From assembly GCA_041166385.1 (NCBI GenBank), contig JBEEFW010000138.1, positions 38,728 to 102,727 of the forward strand: DNA of 64,000 nt, read 5' to 3'. Numbering within the stretch: position 1 is the stretch's first letter; each line of letters starts with the position of its first letter. The DNA is from DASUCS01 sp041166385. Lineage in GTDB: Bacteria; Actinomycetota; Acidimicrobiia; Acidimicrobiales; JACDCH01. Below the pieces are notes generated by a model. The model was not told where the DNA came from, searched no databases, and was given only the letters and a program-made list of their open reading frames with translations. Position numbers and translations under genes: made by a program. Below, piece after piece: positions 1 to 8,414 of the stretch.

Positions 1-807
1 CCGTACGTGCAGAAGGGCGAGGGCGGCGTGGCCTCGCTCACGCGCCAAACCGCGGGCTCCGTGAACTGCGCGTTCCTGCGACTTGGCCAGATCGTGGGCG
101 TCGACAAGGTGATCGAACAGGCGAAGAAGATGGGCATCACGTCGCCGCTCCGCAACGTGGTGGCCGCCCCGCTCGGCGTCAGCGAGGTCACCCCCCTCGA
201 CATGGCCGGGGCGTACGCCGCGATCGCGAACGATGGCCTGTTCAACCCGCCGTATTTCGTCGACAAGATCACGGACGCGGCCGGCAACGTGATCTACGAG
301 CACGAGGTCAAGCCGACGCGTGTGATGTCCTCGCAGTCGGCCCGACAGGAGATCGTCGCCCTGCAAGCAGTGGTAACCGGCGGTACCGCCACCAGGGCGC
401 AGATCCCTGGACGCCCGGTTGCGGGCAAGACGGGCACCACCGACGGCCACGGCGACGCCTGGTTCATCGGCTTTACGCCGCAACTCGCGACCGCTGTGTG
501 GATGGGCAACCCGGAGACGGTCGTACCGATGAACTCGGTCGGCGGAATCAACGTCTTCGGCGGGACGTTCCCCGCACTCGTGTGGCACAACTTCATGGTC
601 GAGGCCATGACGACGGTGCCGATCGTGCAATTCGCTGCGCCGGATCGAGTGAAGGGTGGCAAGTTCTTGGAAGTGCCGAAGGAGAAGGAAGTGAAGGCGT
701 CGACGACATCGTCTCCGGAAGCGCCGTCGACCACGTCCACGCCTTCGTCGCCGCCGAAGACCTTCGAGCCGTTCCCACCCACGACGAAAAAAGACAAGCC
801 GAACTGA
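1..807 (+). CDS. Class A penicillin-binding protein, C-terminal fragment
   Basis: This is the 3' part of a gene that begins before the window. The visible product is the end of a penicillin-binding transpeptidase domain: an SVN motif (SVNCAFLRLG) near residue 19 and the KTG box (AGKTGTTDGHGDAWFIGF) near residue 140, the two conserved active-site motifs that follow the SxxK serine, which lies outside the window. These enzymes cross-link peptidoglycan outside the membrane. The last ~45 residues are a Pro/Ser/Thr/Lys-rich tail, common in actinobacterial PonA-type proteins. The stop TGA shares one base with the ATG of the next gene (TGATG), so the two are probably co-transcribed and translationally coupled. 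Class A rather than class B is inferred from the motif spacing and tail, since the glycosyltransferase domain is not visible. Confidence 0.9.
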   Translation, partial: PYVQKGEGGVASLTRQTAGSVNCAFLRLGQIVGVDKVIEQAKKMGITSPLRNVVAAPLGVSEVTPLDMAGAYAAIANDGLFNPPYFVDKITDAAGNVIYEHEVKPTRVMSSQSARQEIVALQAVVTGGTATRAQIPGRPVAGKTGTTDGHGDAWFIGFTPQLATAVWMGNPETVVPMNSVGGINVFGGTFPALVWHNFMVEAMTTVPIVQFAAPDRVKGGKFLEVPKEKEVKASTTSSPEAPSTTSTPSSPPKTFEPFPPTTKKDKPN

Positions 808-1520
808 TGCAGGCGCTCGAAGACCTCTTGGTCGTCCAGGCTCTCGACACGACGGCGGACCAGTTGCGCCACCGCCGAGATCACCTCCCCGAGCGAGCGG
901 AGCTGGCCGCCGCGCAGGCCCAGCTGCGCACGCTCGAGCAGCGGGCCGGACAGGTGCAGGAACAGCGGGACGAGCTCTCACGCAACGAGAAGCGGCTCGA
1001 GGACGAGATCTCGATGGTGCGCGACAAAGCGGCGCAGACCGACAAGAAGCTGTACTCCGGAGCTGTCAACGTGCCGCGCGAGCTCACGGCGCTCCAGGAG
1101 GAGATGGAGTCCCTCAGCCGCCGGCAACGGCAGCTCGAGGATCAGGAACTCGAGCTGATGGAGCAGGCCGAGCCGCTCGACGCCGACCTGGTGACGCTCG
1201 CCGCGCAGCGGACCGCGCTCGACGACCAGGCGATCGGCCTGACCGCTCGCATCGCCGAAGAGGAGGTGGTCATCGACGCCGAGCTCGCCGACGTCGTCGC
1301 CAAGCGCGCCGAAGCCGTGGCCGGAGTGCCAGCAGAGCTACTCGCCGAGTACGTGAGCTTGCGCGGCGCGCTCGGTGGCATCGGGGTCGCACGCCTCTCC
1401 GGCAATCGTTGCGAGGGTTGCCACCTCACGCTTTCCGCCGTCGATGTCGATCGCATCCGCCGCGCGCCGGACGACGAGATCGCGCACTGCACCGAGTGCA
1501 ACCGCCTGCTGGTTCGCTGA
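807..1520 (+). CDS. Coiled-coil protein with C-terminal C4 zinc ribbon
   Basis: The 237-residue product has about 170 residues of charged heptad-like coiled coil (Glu/Arg/Leu/Gln rich), then a C4 zinc ribbon: CEGCHLTLS and, about 24 residues later, CTECNRLLVR at the very C-terminus. This matches the zf-RING_7/CT398-type family, whose precise role is unknown; in other actinobacteria a member sits beside an RNase H/phosphatase gene. The ATG overlaps the stop of the penicillin-binding protein by one base, which fixes the start. A gene for a histidine phosphatase follows two genes later, so part of that familiar neighbourhood is kept here. Family is clear; function is not. Confidence 0.85.
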   Translation: MQALEDLLVVQALDTTADQLRHRRDHLPERAELAAAQAQLRTLEQRAGQVQEQRDELSRNEKRLEDEISMVRDKAAQTDKKLYSGAVNVPRELTALQEEMESLSRRQRQLEDQELELMEQAEPLDADLVTLAAQRTALDDQAIGLTARIAEEEVVIDAELADVVAKRAEAVAGVPAELLAEYVSLRGALGGIGVARLSGNRCEGCHLTLSAVDVDRIRRAPDDEIAHCTECNRLLVR

Positions 1521-1521
1521 C

Positions 1522-1992
1522 TTGTTCTTCTGGTTCCTCGGCATCGGCTGGCTGCTCGTCGTCGCCGTCTTCCAGAGCCCGGCGCTCGACTATCGACTGG
1601 TGCTGATCGGCTCCGTCCTGCCCCTGGCCGACGCGATTACCGGCGGGCCGTGGCTTCTGCACACGCTGCTGGCGCCGGTCGCGCTGCTCGCCGCGGTGAT
1701 GCTGTCGACGCAGCGCCGCCGTCTCGTACGTCGCCGATGGCTTGGTCTCCCGATCGGCATGTTCATGCACCTCGTGCTCGATGGCGCATGGGCGAACACG
1801 CACGTGTTCTGGTGGCCGGCCTTCGGCGCGTCCTTCGGTAACGATCGATTGCCCGAGCTCGAGCGCGGTGGACTGTCGGTGCTCATGGAGCTGGTCGGTG
1901 TGGTCGCGCTGTTGTATGCGTGGAACCGTTTCGGCCTGCGCGAGCCCGCCGCCCGCGGTCGATTCCTGCGCACCGGTCAGCTTCCGCGCTAG
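1522..1992 (+). CDS. Small multi-pass membrane protein, YdjM/metal-dependent-hydrolase-like
   Basis: A 156-residue hydrophobic protein with about four membrane segments (roughly residues 2-17, 26-62, 75-95 and 120-138). It contains LVLIGSVLPLAD, LLHTL and MHLVLDGAW, a spacing of Asp and His residues reminiscent of the YdjM-type inner-membrane family of putative metal-dependent hydrolases. A TTG at 1522, one base after the upstream stop, is the only sensible start codon, because the open frame upstream lies inside the zinc-ribbon gene. It is probably part of the same operon as its neighbours. The hydrolase activity is inferred from motif likeness only. Confidence 0.65.
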   Translation: MFFWFLGIGWLLVVAVFQSPALDYRLVLIGSVLPLADAITGGPWLLHTLLAPVALLAAVMLSTQRRRLVRRRWLGLPIGMFMHLVLDGAWANTHVFWWPAFGASFGNDRLPELERGGLSVLMELVGVVALLYAWNRFGLREPAARGRFLRTGQLPR

Positions 1993-2002
1993 GACAGCGC
2001 CA

Positions 2003-2587
2003 GTGCTGATCATCGTCCGCCACGGACAGACCGAAGCGAACGCCCGCGGGCTGTTGCTGGGCCGCTCCGATCCGCCGCTCGACCAGATCGGTCGTACCCA
2101 GGTGTCTGCCGTGGCCGCCGCTCTCGCACCGCTCCGCCGCGACACCCGCATCATCAGTAGCCCGCTCCGTCGCGCACGCGAGACCGCGGCGATCATCGCC
2201 CGCGAAGGTGACGTCGATATCGACGAGCGGTGGATCGAGCTCGACTACGGAACCTACGAGGGCACGCCCGTCGCCGACGTCCCCGAGGACACCTGGCGGC
2301 GCTGGCGTGCGGACGCTGACTATGCGCCCGGCGGCGGGGAGTCGCTCCGACAACTCGGCGTGCGAGTGTGCGCCGCCTGCGACGAGCTCATCGCGGACGC
2401 CGCGGCGCGCGACATCATCGTCGTCACGCACGTATCGCCGGTGAAGGCGGCCGCGGCGTGGGCGCTCGGTGTCGGCGACGAGGCCACGTGGCGGATGTAC
2501 GTCGCGCCGGGATCGATCACCCGCGTCAGCCCCCGACCGTGGGGACGCGTGCTGACATCGTTCAACGAGACCCCGTGGTCGAGCTGA
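2003..2587 (+). CDS. Histidine phosphatase (phosphoglycerate-mutase superfamily)
   Basis: A 194-residue cytosolic enzyme of the histidine phosphatase superfamily. The catalytic RHG motif is at the N-terminus (LIIVRHGQTEANARG) and the second catalytic histidine is in VVTHVSPVKA near residue 148; a conserved arginine follows the SSPLRRARETA motif. Family members remove phosphate from sugar phosphates, nucleotides or cobalamin intermediates, and the substrate cannot be told from sequence. The GTG at 2003 places the RHG motif six residues from the start, as is usual. The gene closes the operon that begins with the penicillin-binding protein and is followed by a hairpin and then rnpB. Confidence 0.85.
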   Translation: MLIIVRHGQTEANARGLLLGRSDPPLDQIGRTQVSAVAAALAPLRRDTRIISSPLRRARETAAIIAREGDVDIDERWIELDYGTYEGTPVADVPEDTWRRWRADADYAPGGGESLRQLGVRVCAACDELIADAAARDIIVVTHVSPVKAAAAWALGVGDEATWRMYVAPGSITRVSPRPWGRVLTSFNETPWSS

Positions 2588-2602
2588 CCGCCGACCATTG
2601 CG

Positions 2603-2651
2603 AACGTTTGGGCGTTCTCCGGCCCTGGGCCCCGTGAAACGCCCAAACGTT
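2603..2651. terminator. Perfect 14-bp inverted repeat between phosphatase gene and rnpB
   Basis: AACGTTTGGGCGTT (2603-2616) is exactly repeated in inverse orientation as AACGCCCAAACGTT (2638-2651), with a 21-base GC-rich loop. It lies 16 bases after the phosphatase stop and 13 bases before rnpB. It could be a factor-assisted terminator of the upstream operon. There is no T-tract, so a protein-binding site near the rnpB promoter is the alternative. Confidence 0.6.
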
Positions 2652-2664
2652 GTTACGGTTGTTC

Positions 2665-3032
<368 letters not shown>

Positions 3033-3084
3033 CACCCGGCTGACCAGGACTTTCCCGGCGCCACGGACTCTCCGCGGGCGGCTC

Positions 3085-3104
3085 GGATTCCCGTGGGATT
3101 CCAG
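3085..3104 (+). promoter_or_regulatory. Candidate integrase arm sites (left), GGATTCC pair
   Basis: GGATTCC occurs at 3085-3091 and again at 3096-3102, one helical turn (11 bp) apart and 53 bp inside attL. The same arrangement (GGATTCC, four bases, GGATTCC, then AG) occurs inside the other end at 21444-21463 in the same orientation. Matching tandem sites on both sides of the core are what a lambda-type integrase uses as arm sites. The role is inferred from position and repetition. Confidence 0.6.
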
Positions 3105-3130
3105 CGCACGAAGAAAGGTGCGGTCATCAT

Positions 3131-3613
3131 GTGGCCGTGCAGTGGCCGGCCGAGTGGGACCAAAGTGCATGGGGCACTGCTGCAAGCACGGCCGGCCTAG
3201 TGCTCTCATCGAGTGCATTCCTCACCATTTTTCTTGTCGGGCGCCGGGTACGTGCCCAACTACGAGGCTCGCGGTTTCATGGAGCCATCGGACGGCTCGA
3301 GACTGCCGCTCGTGAACTAGGCCACGCCTCGACCCGGCCTCGCTCGGAGATGTCGCTCGCATTGATGCTGTGGCGCCGAAGTGCAACGGAGGTTCGAGTG
3401 CTCGCTGAGACGGTCCGCCACCGAACAGACGACATCGACGCCCTTGTCCTAGAGCTCAATGCGGTGGCGACCATAGTCACGCTCTCCGAGGAACAGCTCG
3501 CCCTCGGGGTGCCGGTCGACGTAGCGACCTCTGAACTGCGGATAGCAGCCAACAAGGCTACGGACGCGGCTCTGCGCGTGCAGACTGTGATGGAGAGCGA
3601 AGGCAACGCGTGA
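3131..3613 (+). CDS. Hypothetical protein with N-terminal membrane segment
   Basis: A 160-residue protein of no family that I recognise. One hydrophobic helix lies at about residues 17-35 (TAGLVLSSSAFLTIFLVG), followed by basic residues and a largely helical cytosolic part that may form a coiled coil near residues 75-125. The GTG at 3131 is chosen because an AGAAAGG Shine-Dalgarno-like stretch precedes it at ~3111. It is the first gene inside the left end of the element and its stop overlaps the next start by four bases (GTGA), so the pair is coupled. No function is proposed. Confidence 0.6.
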   Translation: MAVQWPAEWDQSAWGTAASTAGLVLSSSAFLTIFLVGRRVRAQLRGSRFHGAIGRLETAARELGHASTRPRSEMSLALMLWRRSATEVRVLAETVRHRTDDIDALVLELNAVATIVTLSEEQLALGVPVDVATSELRIAANKATDAALRVQTVMESEGNA

Positions 3614-4026
3614 ACGACAAGACCTGGACCGAACTACTCAACGAACTGATCAGAACGGCCAGTAGCGCCAGCCTTGTTCGGCTGCACCATTGGCGGCGGA
3701 CCGACGATCCGCGGACGTTGATTCTGTCCAGGCGTTCCGGGTCTGTAGTGCTCCGCAACCTCGATGTTGACGGCGTCCCCGCGTCAGCCCTGGGTCTTAG
3801 CGGGCCGAGCCTGGAGGTTCGCGATACGACTGGACAGGTCGTTGCAGAACTGCACACCGGGGCGGCTGCATCAGTGCTCAGCAGCATGGCTGGGCGCGAA
3901 GCTTCCACCGCGTCACCTGCTGTAAGACGACTGCTAGACCAATTGATCGTGCTGGTGAAGCCGGTATCCATGCCTGGTGAGAACGTTGCCAGAAGTTTGA
4001 TCAACGAACTGAAAAGCGATCCCTGA
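3610..4026 (+). CDS. Hypothetical protein, coupled to upstream gene
   Basis: A 138-residue soluble protein without a recognisable domain. It is predicted to be mixed alpha/beta, with a central stretch of short strands (VVLRNLDVDG, LEVRDTTGQVVAEL). It begins with GTG overlapping the previous stop by four bases and ends ten bases before the stop of the convergent integrase gene. The only clue to its role is its position beside the attachment site and the membrane-protein partner. Confidence 0.6.
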   Translation: MNDKTWTELLNELIRTASSASLVRLHHWRRTDDPRTLILSRRSGSVVLRNLDVDGVPASALGLSGPSLEVRDTTGQVVAELHTGAAASVLSSMAGREASTASPAVRRLLDQLIVLVKPVSMPGENVARSLINELKSDP

Positions 4027-4035
4027 CGCTGTCCT

Positions 4036-5217
4036 CTATGTCGCCGACGCTGCCGCGGCTGCTGTAATCGGGGCGAGCACGCGGTCGAGAACGTCTGCCG
4101 GGACGTTCCGCTCGTCACGCAGCCAATGGACGTAGGTCCGGCTGACCGTCTCAACCGTGTCGCCCAGATGAGCCGCTACCGCTGTCAACGGCGCGCCTTC
4201 GGCTAGCAACATCGAGGCGCAGAAGTGTCGCAGCGAGTGGAACTTGTAGCGGTCCTCGGCGAGTCCGGCGCCGACCAACGCCGGACGCCATGCCGACGAA
4301 TAGAACTGGTCACGGCGAATCATCGGAGTCCCTCGCAACCCACGGAACAGCAGACCGTCTGACTGGTGGTCGCGCAGGTGACGGCGCAGCTCGACGGCCA
4401 CTACGCCCGGAACGACGATCGTGCGCGGCTTGTCGGTCTTCGTGGTCGTGAGCATGAGCTCGGTTCCGATCCGCTGAAGCTGGCGGTCGATCGTCACCTT
4501 GCGGTCGTCGAGCTCAATCCGATCGGCTGACATGCCCAACACCTCGCCGACTCGAAGTCCGGCCAGGCCAAGCGCGATGGCGGCGCGAAAGGCTCGAGGT
4601 GCCGCCTCAAGAATCGCGATCGCGTCCGCTCGTGTCGGCACCTGTTCCGGGCCGACGGTGCCGTCGTTCTCGCCGTCACGGACCTTCGGCGCCTTGAGAC
4701 CCTTGGTCGGATCACGACCGATACGTCCGTTGACGTGTGCGGCGCGCATGACCATGCCGGCGTACGCCATCGTCGTCGTGGTCGTCGTCTTGGCGTAGGC
4801 GTTCGCGAACGTTCCGTGAGCGTTGGTCAGCAGCTCGTTCTGCGCAGCTTCCAAGGTAAGCCGGTCGATGACCTCGAGCGGCTTTCCGCCCAATAAGGGC
4901 ACAAGCCGTTTCCGCACGCTGGTCCACTGGTCACGTGTGGTGCCCTTCCAATCGCGGGCCGCTGCCCACTCGTCAGCGAACGCTTCGAACGTCTGCCGGC
5001 CAGCATCCGGGTCGATGTAGACGCCGCGCCGAAGATCGCCGCGGATGCCGTCGAGGAACCGTTCGGCGTCGATCTTGCGGGCGAATAGCTGCGTCTTCGG
5101 TGGCCCGCCTGCGTACGCGCGCCAACGTGCTTGATACCGCAGGCCCGTCCCGTGCCGCGCGGTGCGCGTCCGTTTTCCGTCGACCTTCGTTTCCCACCTG
5201 TCAGTGATGCTTGCCAT
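4036..5217 (-). CDS. int: Tyrosine recombinase (site-specific integrase)
   Basis: A 393-residue phage-type integrase. The N-terminal part (residues ~25-65) has the basic arm-binding-like fold, residues ~75-165 are SAM-like core-binding helices, and the C-terminal catalytic domain has R222 (GLRVGEVLGM), a lysine around 260-263 (TKTDKPRT), H327 and R330 (HSLRHFCAS), H350 and the nucleophile Y362 (SRTYVHW), so the active site is complete. The ATG at 5217 is preceded by AAAGGAGAG at good spacing. It lies 1 kb from attL and points toward it, so it is the natural candidate for the enzyme that integrated the element into rnpB. The sigma-like gene upstream, on the same strand, probably shares its transcript. 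Confidence 0.93.
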   Translation of the reverse strand: MASITDRWETKVDGKRTRTARHGTGLRYQARWRAYAGGPPKTQLFARKIDAERFLDGIRGDLRRGVYIDPDAGRQTFEAFADEWAAARDWKGTTRDQWTSVRKRLVPLLGGKPLEVIDRLTLEAAQNELLTNAHGTFANAYAKTTTTTTMAYAGMVMRAAHVNGRIGRDPTKGLKAPKVRDGENDGTVGPEQVPTRADAIAILEAAPRAFRAAIALGLAGLRVGEVLGMSADRIELDDRKVTIDRQLQRIGTELMLTTTKTDKPRTIVVPGVVAVELRRHLRDHQSDGLLFRGLRGTPMIRRDQFYSSAWRPALVGAGLAEDRYKFHSLRHFCASMLLAEGAPLTAVAAHLGDTVETVSRTYVHWLRDERNVPADVLDRVLAPITAAAAASAT

Positions 5218-5239
5218 TTGCCGTCTCTCCTTTGTGGTC

Positions 5240-5791
5240 TCAGGCGGTGCGGTCGTTGAGCGCGGTGTCGGTGATCCCGGCAGCACCCCGCAGGCGCGAC
5301 TCGAGCCGATAGCGACGCGCTGCTACCGCTCCCGCGCTGATGCCAAGTCGTCGTCCGATAGTGGCGTCCGGCACGTCGTCGTACAGCGCCAAGTCAGCAG
5401 CCGTGACACCAAGCCGTGCTACATCCTGCGCTGCATCTTCGTGCTCGACTGCCTCGTCGAACGCATACTGCGCCGCAACATCGGCGAGCTCGCCTTGAGC
5501 GCCGGCATCGTCTCCGGCCACGATCGCGTCGAGCGATGTGGCCGGGTCCTTGTCGTTGCTGATGGCCTTCCAAATCTCATGCCAGATACGAATGTCGGCG
5601 TGCGTGGAGAACTTGAACCCGCGGTCGACGTCGTAGGTTTCGACCGCGTGGATCAGTCCGACGATGCCGTCTTGTACCCGATCGTTGTACGCGTCCGTTC
5701 CGGCGAGGCCCTTTCGGCGTAGCACGTCGTGAACGAGTCCCAGGTTTGCTTCCACCATTGCGCGCTGCTCGTCGGTCAAGAGCCTTCTCAT
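5240..5791 (-). CDS. Phage-type sigma-70-like factor
   Basis: A 183-residue protein. Residues ~40-80 match sigma region 2 (VQDGIVGLIHAVETYDVDRG then FKFSTHADIRIWHEIWKAI), the part that binds core polymerase and the -10 element. The C-terminal ~60 residues contain a helix-turn-helix (ATIGRRLGISAGAVAARRYR) resembling region 4. The region 3 linker is short. It is likely to direct expression of the element's own genes. The ATG at 5791 overlaps the stop of the upstream gene (ATGA), so the two are coupled, with the integrase 22 bases downstream. It could instead be a sigma-like DNA-binding regulator that no longer binds polymerase. Confidence 0.8.
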   Translation of the reverse strand: MRRLLTDEQRAMVEANLGLVHDVLRRKGLAGTDAYNDRVQDGIVGLIHAVETYDVDRGFKFSTHADIRIWHEIWKAISNDKDPATSLDAIVAGDDAGAQGELADVAAQYAFDEAVEHEDAAQDVARLGVTAADLALYDDVPDATIGRRLGISAGAVAARRYRLESRLRGAAGITDTALNDRTA

Positions 5792-6324
5792 GGCATGGCG
5801 GGAGGGTCGAGATATCCCTTGCGTCGAGCGCGTCGAATGCGCTGTTCCGCGGCGTCAACACTGTCGAAGCCAAACCACTCAGCGACCACCGCGACGGGAT
5901 TCTTGAATCCGCCCTCGACTGCATTGCGGTAGGCGGTGGCGATCGCGCGCAACACCTCGTCGGGGGACAGTGGCGAACCGCCACGATCGAAGAACTTCTT
6001 CCTTCCGCCAACGTCGATCACCTGGCCGATCTCGAGGTAGTCGGACATCACGTCGTAACGGATGTTGCCGGCGACCTGGATGCGATGTTCCTCCAGAAGG
6101 GGAGCAAGGGGCGAGCGAAGGACATAGGTCGAAACGGGCTGTGCGTCGTCCTTGGCGGTGAATGCGATATGGACGCATTGCAGAGCGCCATCGACGACCG
6201 CCCACCTGGTTTCCACCGTCCATTCGCCTCCGTTGGGGTCGGTCCACGTCGACGCCCAACGGTCGGTCTGTGGCTCAGGGCCGGGGTCGGCAAGGAAGGA
6301 GTTGGCGGCGTCAAAGTCGCTCAT
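5788..6324 (-). CDS. Hypothetical protein upstream of the phage sigma factor
   Basis: A 178-residue protein with no family I recognise. The first half is rich in beta-strand residues with conserved-looking tryptophans (WASTWTDPNGGEW), and the C-terminus is a small basic helical segment (AAEQRIRRARRKGYL) that could bind nucleic acid. The ATG at 6324 is preferred over an upstream start at 6360 because it begins the plausible protein sequence. Its stop overlaps the sigma gene by four bases. It is divergent from the small HTH gene at 6403, leaving a 78-bp shared control region. Confidence 0.6.
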   Translation of the reverse strand: MSDFDAANSFLADPGPEPQTDRWASTWTDPNGGEWTVETRWAVVDGALQCVHIAFTAKDDAQPVSTYVLRSPLAPLLEEHRIQVAGNIRYDVMSDYLEIGQVIDVGGRKKFFDRGGSPLSPDEVLRAIATAYRNAVEGGFKNPVAVVAEWFGFDSVDAAEQRIRRARRKGYLDPPAMP

Positions 6325-6402
6325 CGGGGCACCATACCAGAAATGTCGGAGTAATGTCAACGGTCCGTCATCAACTGGGCGTCAATTGCGCTTACTTAGC
6401 CC

Positions 6403-6627
6403 ATGGACGCACTCTGCTTGCTTCGTGCCCGGCGCCTCAGTGCTGATGGGACCGGTCGTCGCCTGCGACGACTCGCCGGTCTGAGCCTGGCGGAGGTCGG
6501 CGCCGCCGTGGACGCCTCACCCTCTGCTGTCGCCCGGTGGGAGACAGGCCAGCGTCGCCCACACGGAGCCCGCGGCATCGCGTACGGCCGCCTCCTAACC
6601 GACCTCGCTGACGAACTCGCCTCGTGA
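6403..6627 (+). CDS. Small Xre-like helix-turn-helix protein
   Basis: A 74-residue protein that is almost entirely one HTH domain: LRRLAGLSLAEVGAAVDASP followed by the recognition helix SAVARWETGQRRP, typical of Cro/C1-type (Xre) DNA-binding proteins. Its position at the head of the rightward early genes, divergent from the leftward sigma/integrase genes, suggests the regulator that switches between the two directions. Its stop overlaps the next start by four bases (GTGA). Confidence 0.75.
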   Translation: MDALCLLRARRLSADGTGRRLRRLAGLSLAEVGAAVDASPSAVARWETGQRRPHGARGIAYGRLLTDLADELAS

Positions 6628-6803
6628 AGGACATCGACGACACGGCCGGCACAGCCGCGTACCTCAACGCGCCCGAACGCACCCTTGAGGACTGGCGGTA
6701 CCGCGGCGACGGCCCGCCATTCGTCCGCATGGGGCGACGGATCAGGTATCGACGCGCCGACGTCGACGCGTGGCTCGTGAAGAACACGGTCAGGTCATCG
6801 TGA
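6624..6803 (+). CDS. Excisionase-like small HTH protein (59 aa)
   Basis: A short gene read GTG to TGA. The product is a single winged-HTH of the excisionase/AlpA type: TAAYLNAPERTLEDWRYRG, then PPFVRMGRRIRYRRADVDAW, the classic arrangement of a recognition helix followed by a basic wing and a final helix. Such proteins bend DNA and steer tyrosine integrases toward excision, or act as repressors. The GTG overlaps the preceding stop (GTGA) and its own stop overlaps the WhiB-like gene's GTG, so three genes are tightly coupled. It is the best candidate for the excisionase (Xis) of the element. Confidence 0.8.
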   Translation: MKDIDDTAGTAAYLNAPERTLEDWRYRGDGPPFVRMGRRIRYRRADVDAWLVKNTVRSS

Positions 6804-7069
6804 CGGTCGTCAGCCGACAGTTCGCATCCACCTGGCACACGCAAGCGTTGTGCGCGGGCGTGACAAACGGCGACGCCATGTTCTTTCCGCGATCAGCACT
6901 TGCCGCTGCCGCTGCGCCGGCCAAAGCAATCTGTGCGCGGTGTCCTGTTCAAGCCGCGTGTCTCGCTGACGCGCTCGAGCGGGGCGACAGCGACGGCATT
7001 CGCGGCGGCCACACGCCTGAAGAACGACGGTCGCTCGTCCGTCACCAGCACGACGGGCGGCTGTTCTAG
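6800..7069 (+). CDS. WhiB-like iron-sulfur transcription regulator
   Basis: An 89-residue WhiB-family protein. The four cluster ligands are C18 (ALCAGV), C45, C48 and C54 (AICARCPVQAAC), expected to hold a [4Fe-4S] cluster, and the DNA-binding GIRGG turn with a basic tail follows (GIRGGHTPEERRSLVR). WhiB proteins are confined to actinobacteria and their phages; phage versions are known to antagonise host WhiB regulators. The GTG at 6800 overlaps the stop of the excisionase-like gene and the stop abuts the next start. Here it is likely an early regulator of the element. Confidence 0.9.
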   Translation: MTVVSRQFASTWHTQALCAGVTNGDAMFFPRSALAAAAAPAKAICARCPVQAACLADALERGDSDGIRGGHTPEERRSLVRHQHDGRLF

Positions 7070-8277
7070 TGACATGGGCCAAGTTCGACGACAGATGCAC
7101 GAGCGACCCGCGGCTCATCGGACTCCCACGCGGTGTCCGACTACTGCACTTCGAAGCAATCGTGTGGTCGTGTGCCCACCTGACAGACGGCACCATTCAG
7201 CGACATGCGCTCCACTGGCTGACCGACGAGCCGGAGTCTGAATCAGCGGTAGCGCAGCTCGTGCAGGCCGGGCTGTGGGCCGTGGCCGATGACGGATGGG
7301 AGATCGTCGATTTCCTAGCGGATCAGCCGTCAGCGGCAGATGTCGAGAAGGTCCGCGATCTTGCACGAGAACGGCAACGCAAGCGGCGACAACACCAAGC
7401 AGGCGATCACTCGCTGTGCACCGATGCGCGCTACTGCCGGTACGTCGTAGCCACAGATCACGGCGCTGCATCAGGGGCGAAGCAGAAGCCGTTGATCTCG
7501 TACTACCTCGAGAACGGTGAGTGGCGTCAACTGTGGGTTGACCAGGACGGTGTGGAGCGCCGAACGTCCACTTCGGAAGTCACTGAATCGCGGTTGCGAT
7601 CTGGTGGGCTCGCCGATCGGATCGTCCCTCATCCCGACCTCGTCACGCGTGACTTAACGCGTGAGTCACAGCGTGAGTCACAACCCCCCGTCCCGATCCG
7701 ACCCGACCCGACCATAAGGGAGGGGAAGGAGGATGGTGAAGGTGCCGGCATCGGCACGGCGCTTGAGGCGCCGGCCTCAACCGTCACCGCAAAGATCAAT
7801 GGACTAAGCGAGCAGCTGCACAAGCTTGCCGCACCGTTCAATCGGGAGCTCATCGACTACGACGATGCGACGGTCGACGATTTCAACCGCTTCACGATCG
7901 TGCTGAACGACTACGAGGGGTCGAACGTCGATATCGACGTTCAGACCGCCGTGATGGGTCCAGGCCTCACTGACGCGCTTAACGCGCTCAAGTGCGGCGA
8001 TGACGTCGACGGCAACGTTGCGCCAGGAGACAGAGAAGCTTCGAAGCGCGCCGAGTTCGAAGACGCATCGAAGCGAGCGTTCACGATTCTGAGCTGGGTC
8101 GCTGAAGCGATCAACGCGACAGGCGCGCACACCACGTGCGAAGACGGCGAAGAACTAGTACCGCAAACCGGGCCGGGCGAGGGCGCATGGCTGTCGGTGA
8201 ACGTGCCGCGTGTCGAGGCGGCGGCGTGGGTTAAACGGTTCCGGACGATGCTCGAGCGGACGCTTGAAACCCTCTGA
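7069..8277 (+). CDS. Replication-organiser-like protein
   Basis: A 402-residue protein. The N-terminal ~110 residues (AKFDDRCTSDPRLIGLPRGV, then LLHFEAIVWSCAHLTDG) resemble the winged-helix domain found at the N-terminus of phage replication initiators and replisome organisers, and a very basic stretch follows (ARERQRKRRQHQ). The middle is low-complexity and acidic. The C-terminal ~170 residues are helical and unassigned. The GTG shares one base with the preceding stop. The position after the regulator genes fits an early replication role. This family call rests on the N-terminal pattern and gene order, not on a catalytic motif. Confidence 0.6.
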   Translation: MTWAKFDDRCTSDPRLIGLPRGVRLLHFEAIVWSCAHLTDGTIQRHALHWLTDEPESESAVAQLVQAGLWAVADDGWEIVDFLADQPSAADVEKVRDLARERQRKRRQHQAGDHSLCTDARYCRYVVATDHGAASGAKQKPLISYYLENGEWRQLWVDQDGVERRTSTSEVTESRLRSGGLADRIVPHPDLVTRDLTRESQRESQPPVPIRPDPTIREGKEDGEGAGIGTALEAPASTVTAKINGLSEQLHKLAAPFNRELIDYDDATVDDFNRFTIVLNDYEGSNVDIDVQTAVMGPGLTDALNALKCGDDVDGNVAPGDREASKRAEFEDASKRAFTILSWVAEAINATGAHTTCEDGEELVPQTGPGEGAWLSVNVPRVEAAAWVKRFRTMLERTLETL

Positions 8278-8414
8278 GCTCGTCGAGCATCCATGCCGGC
8301 AGGACTCGCGGGATACGGACCACTCCGACCACGGTGCGACTGACGGGGGTGCGTGCGGAGCGGTTGAGCGTGACTGGCAACAGAGCCTCCAAAGGCTACG
8401 GGAAGGACTTCACT

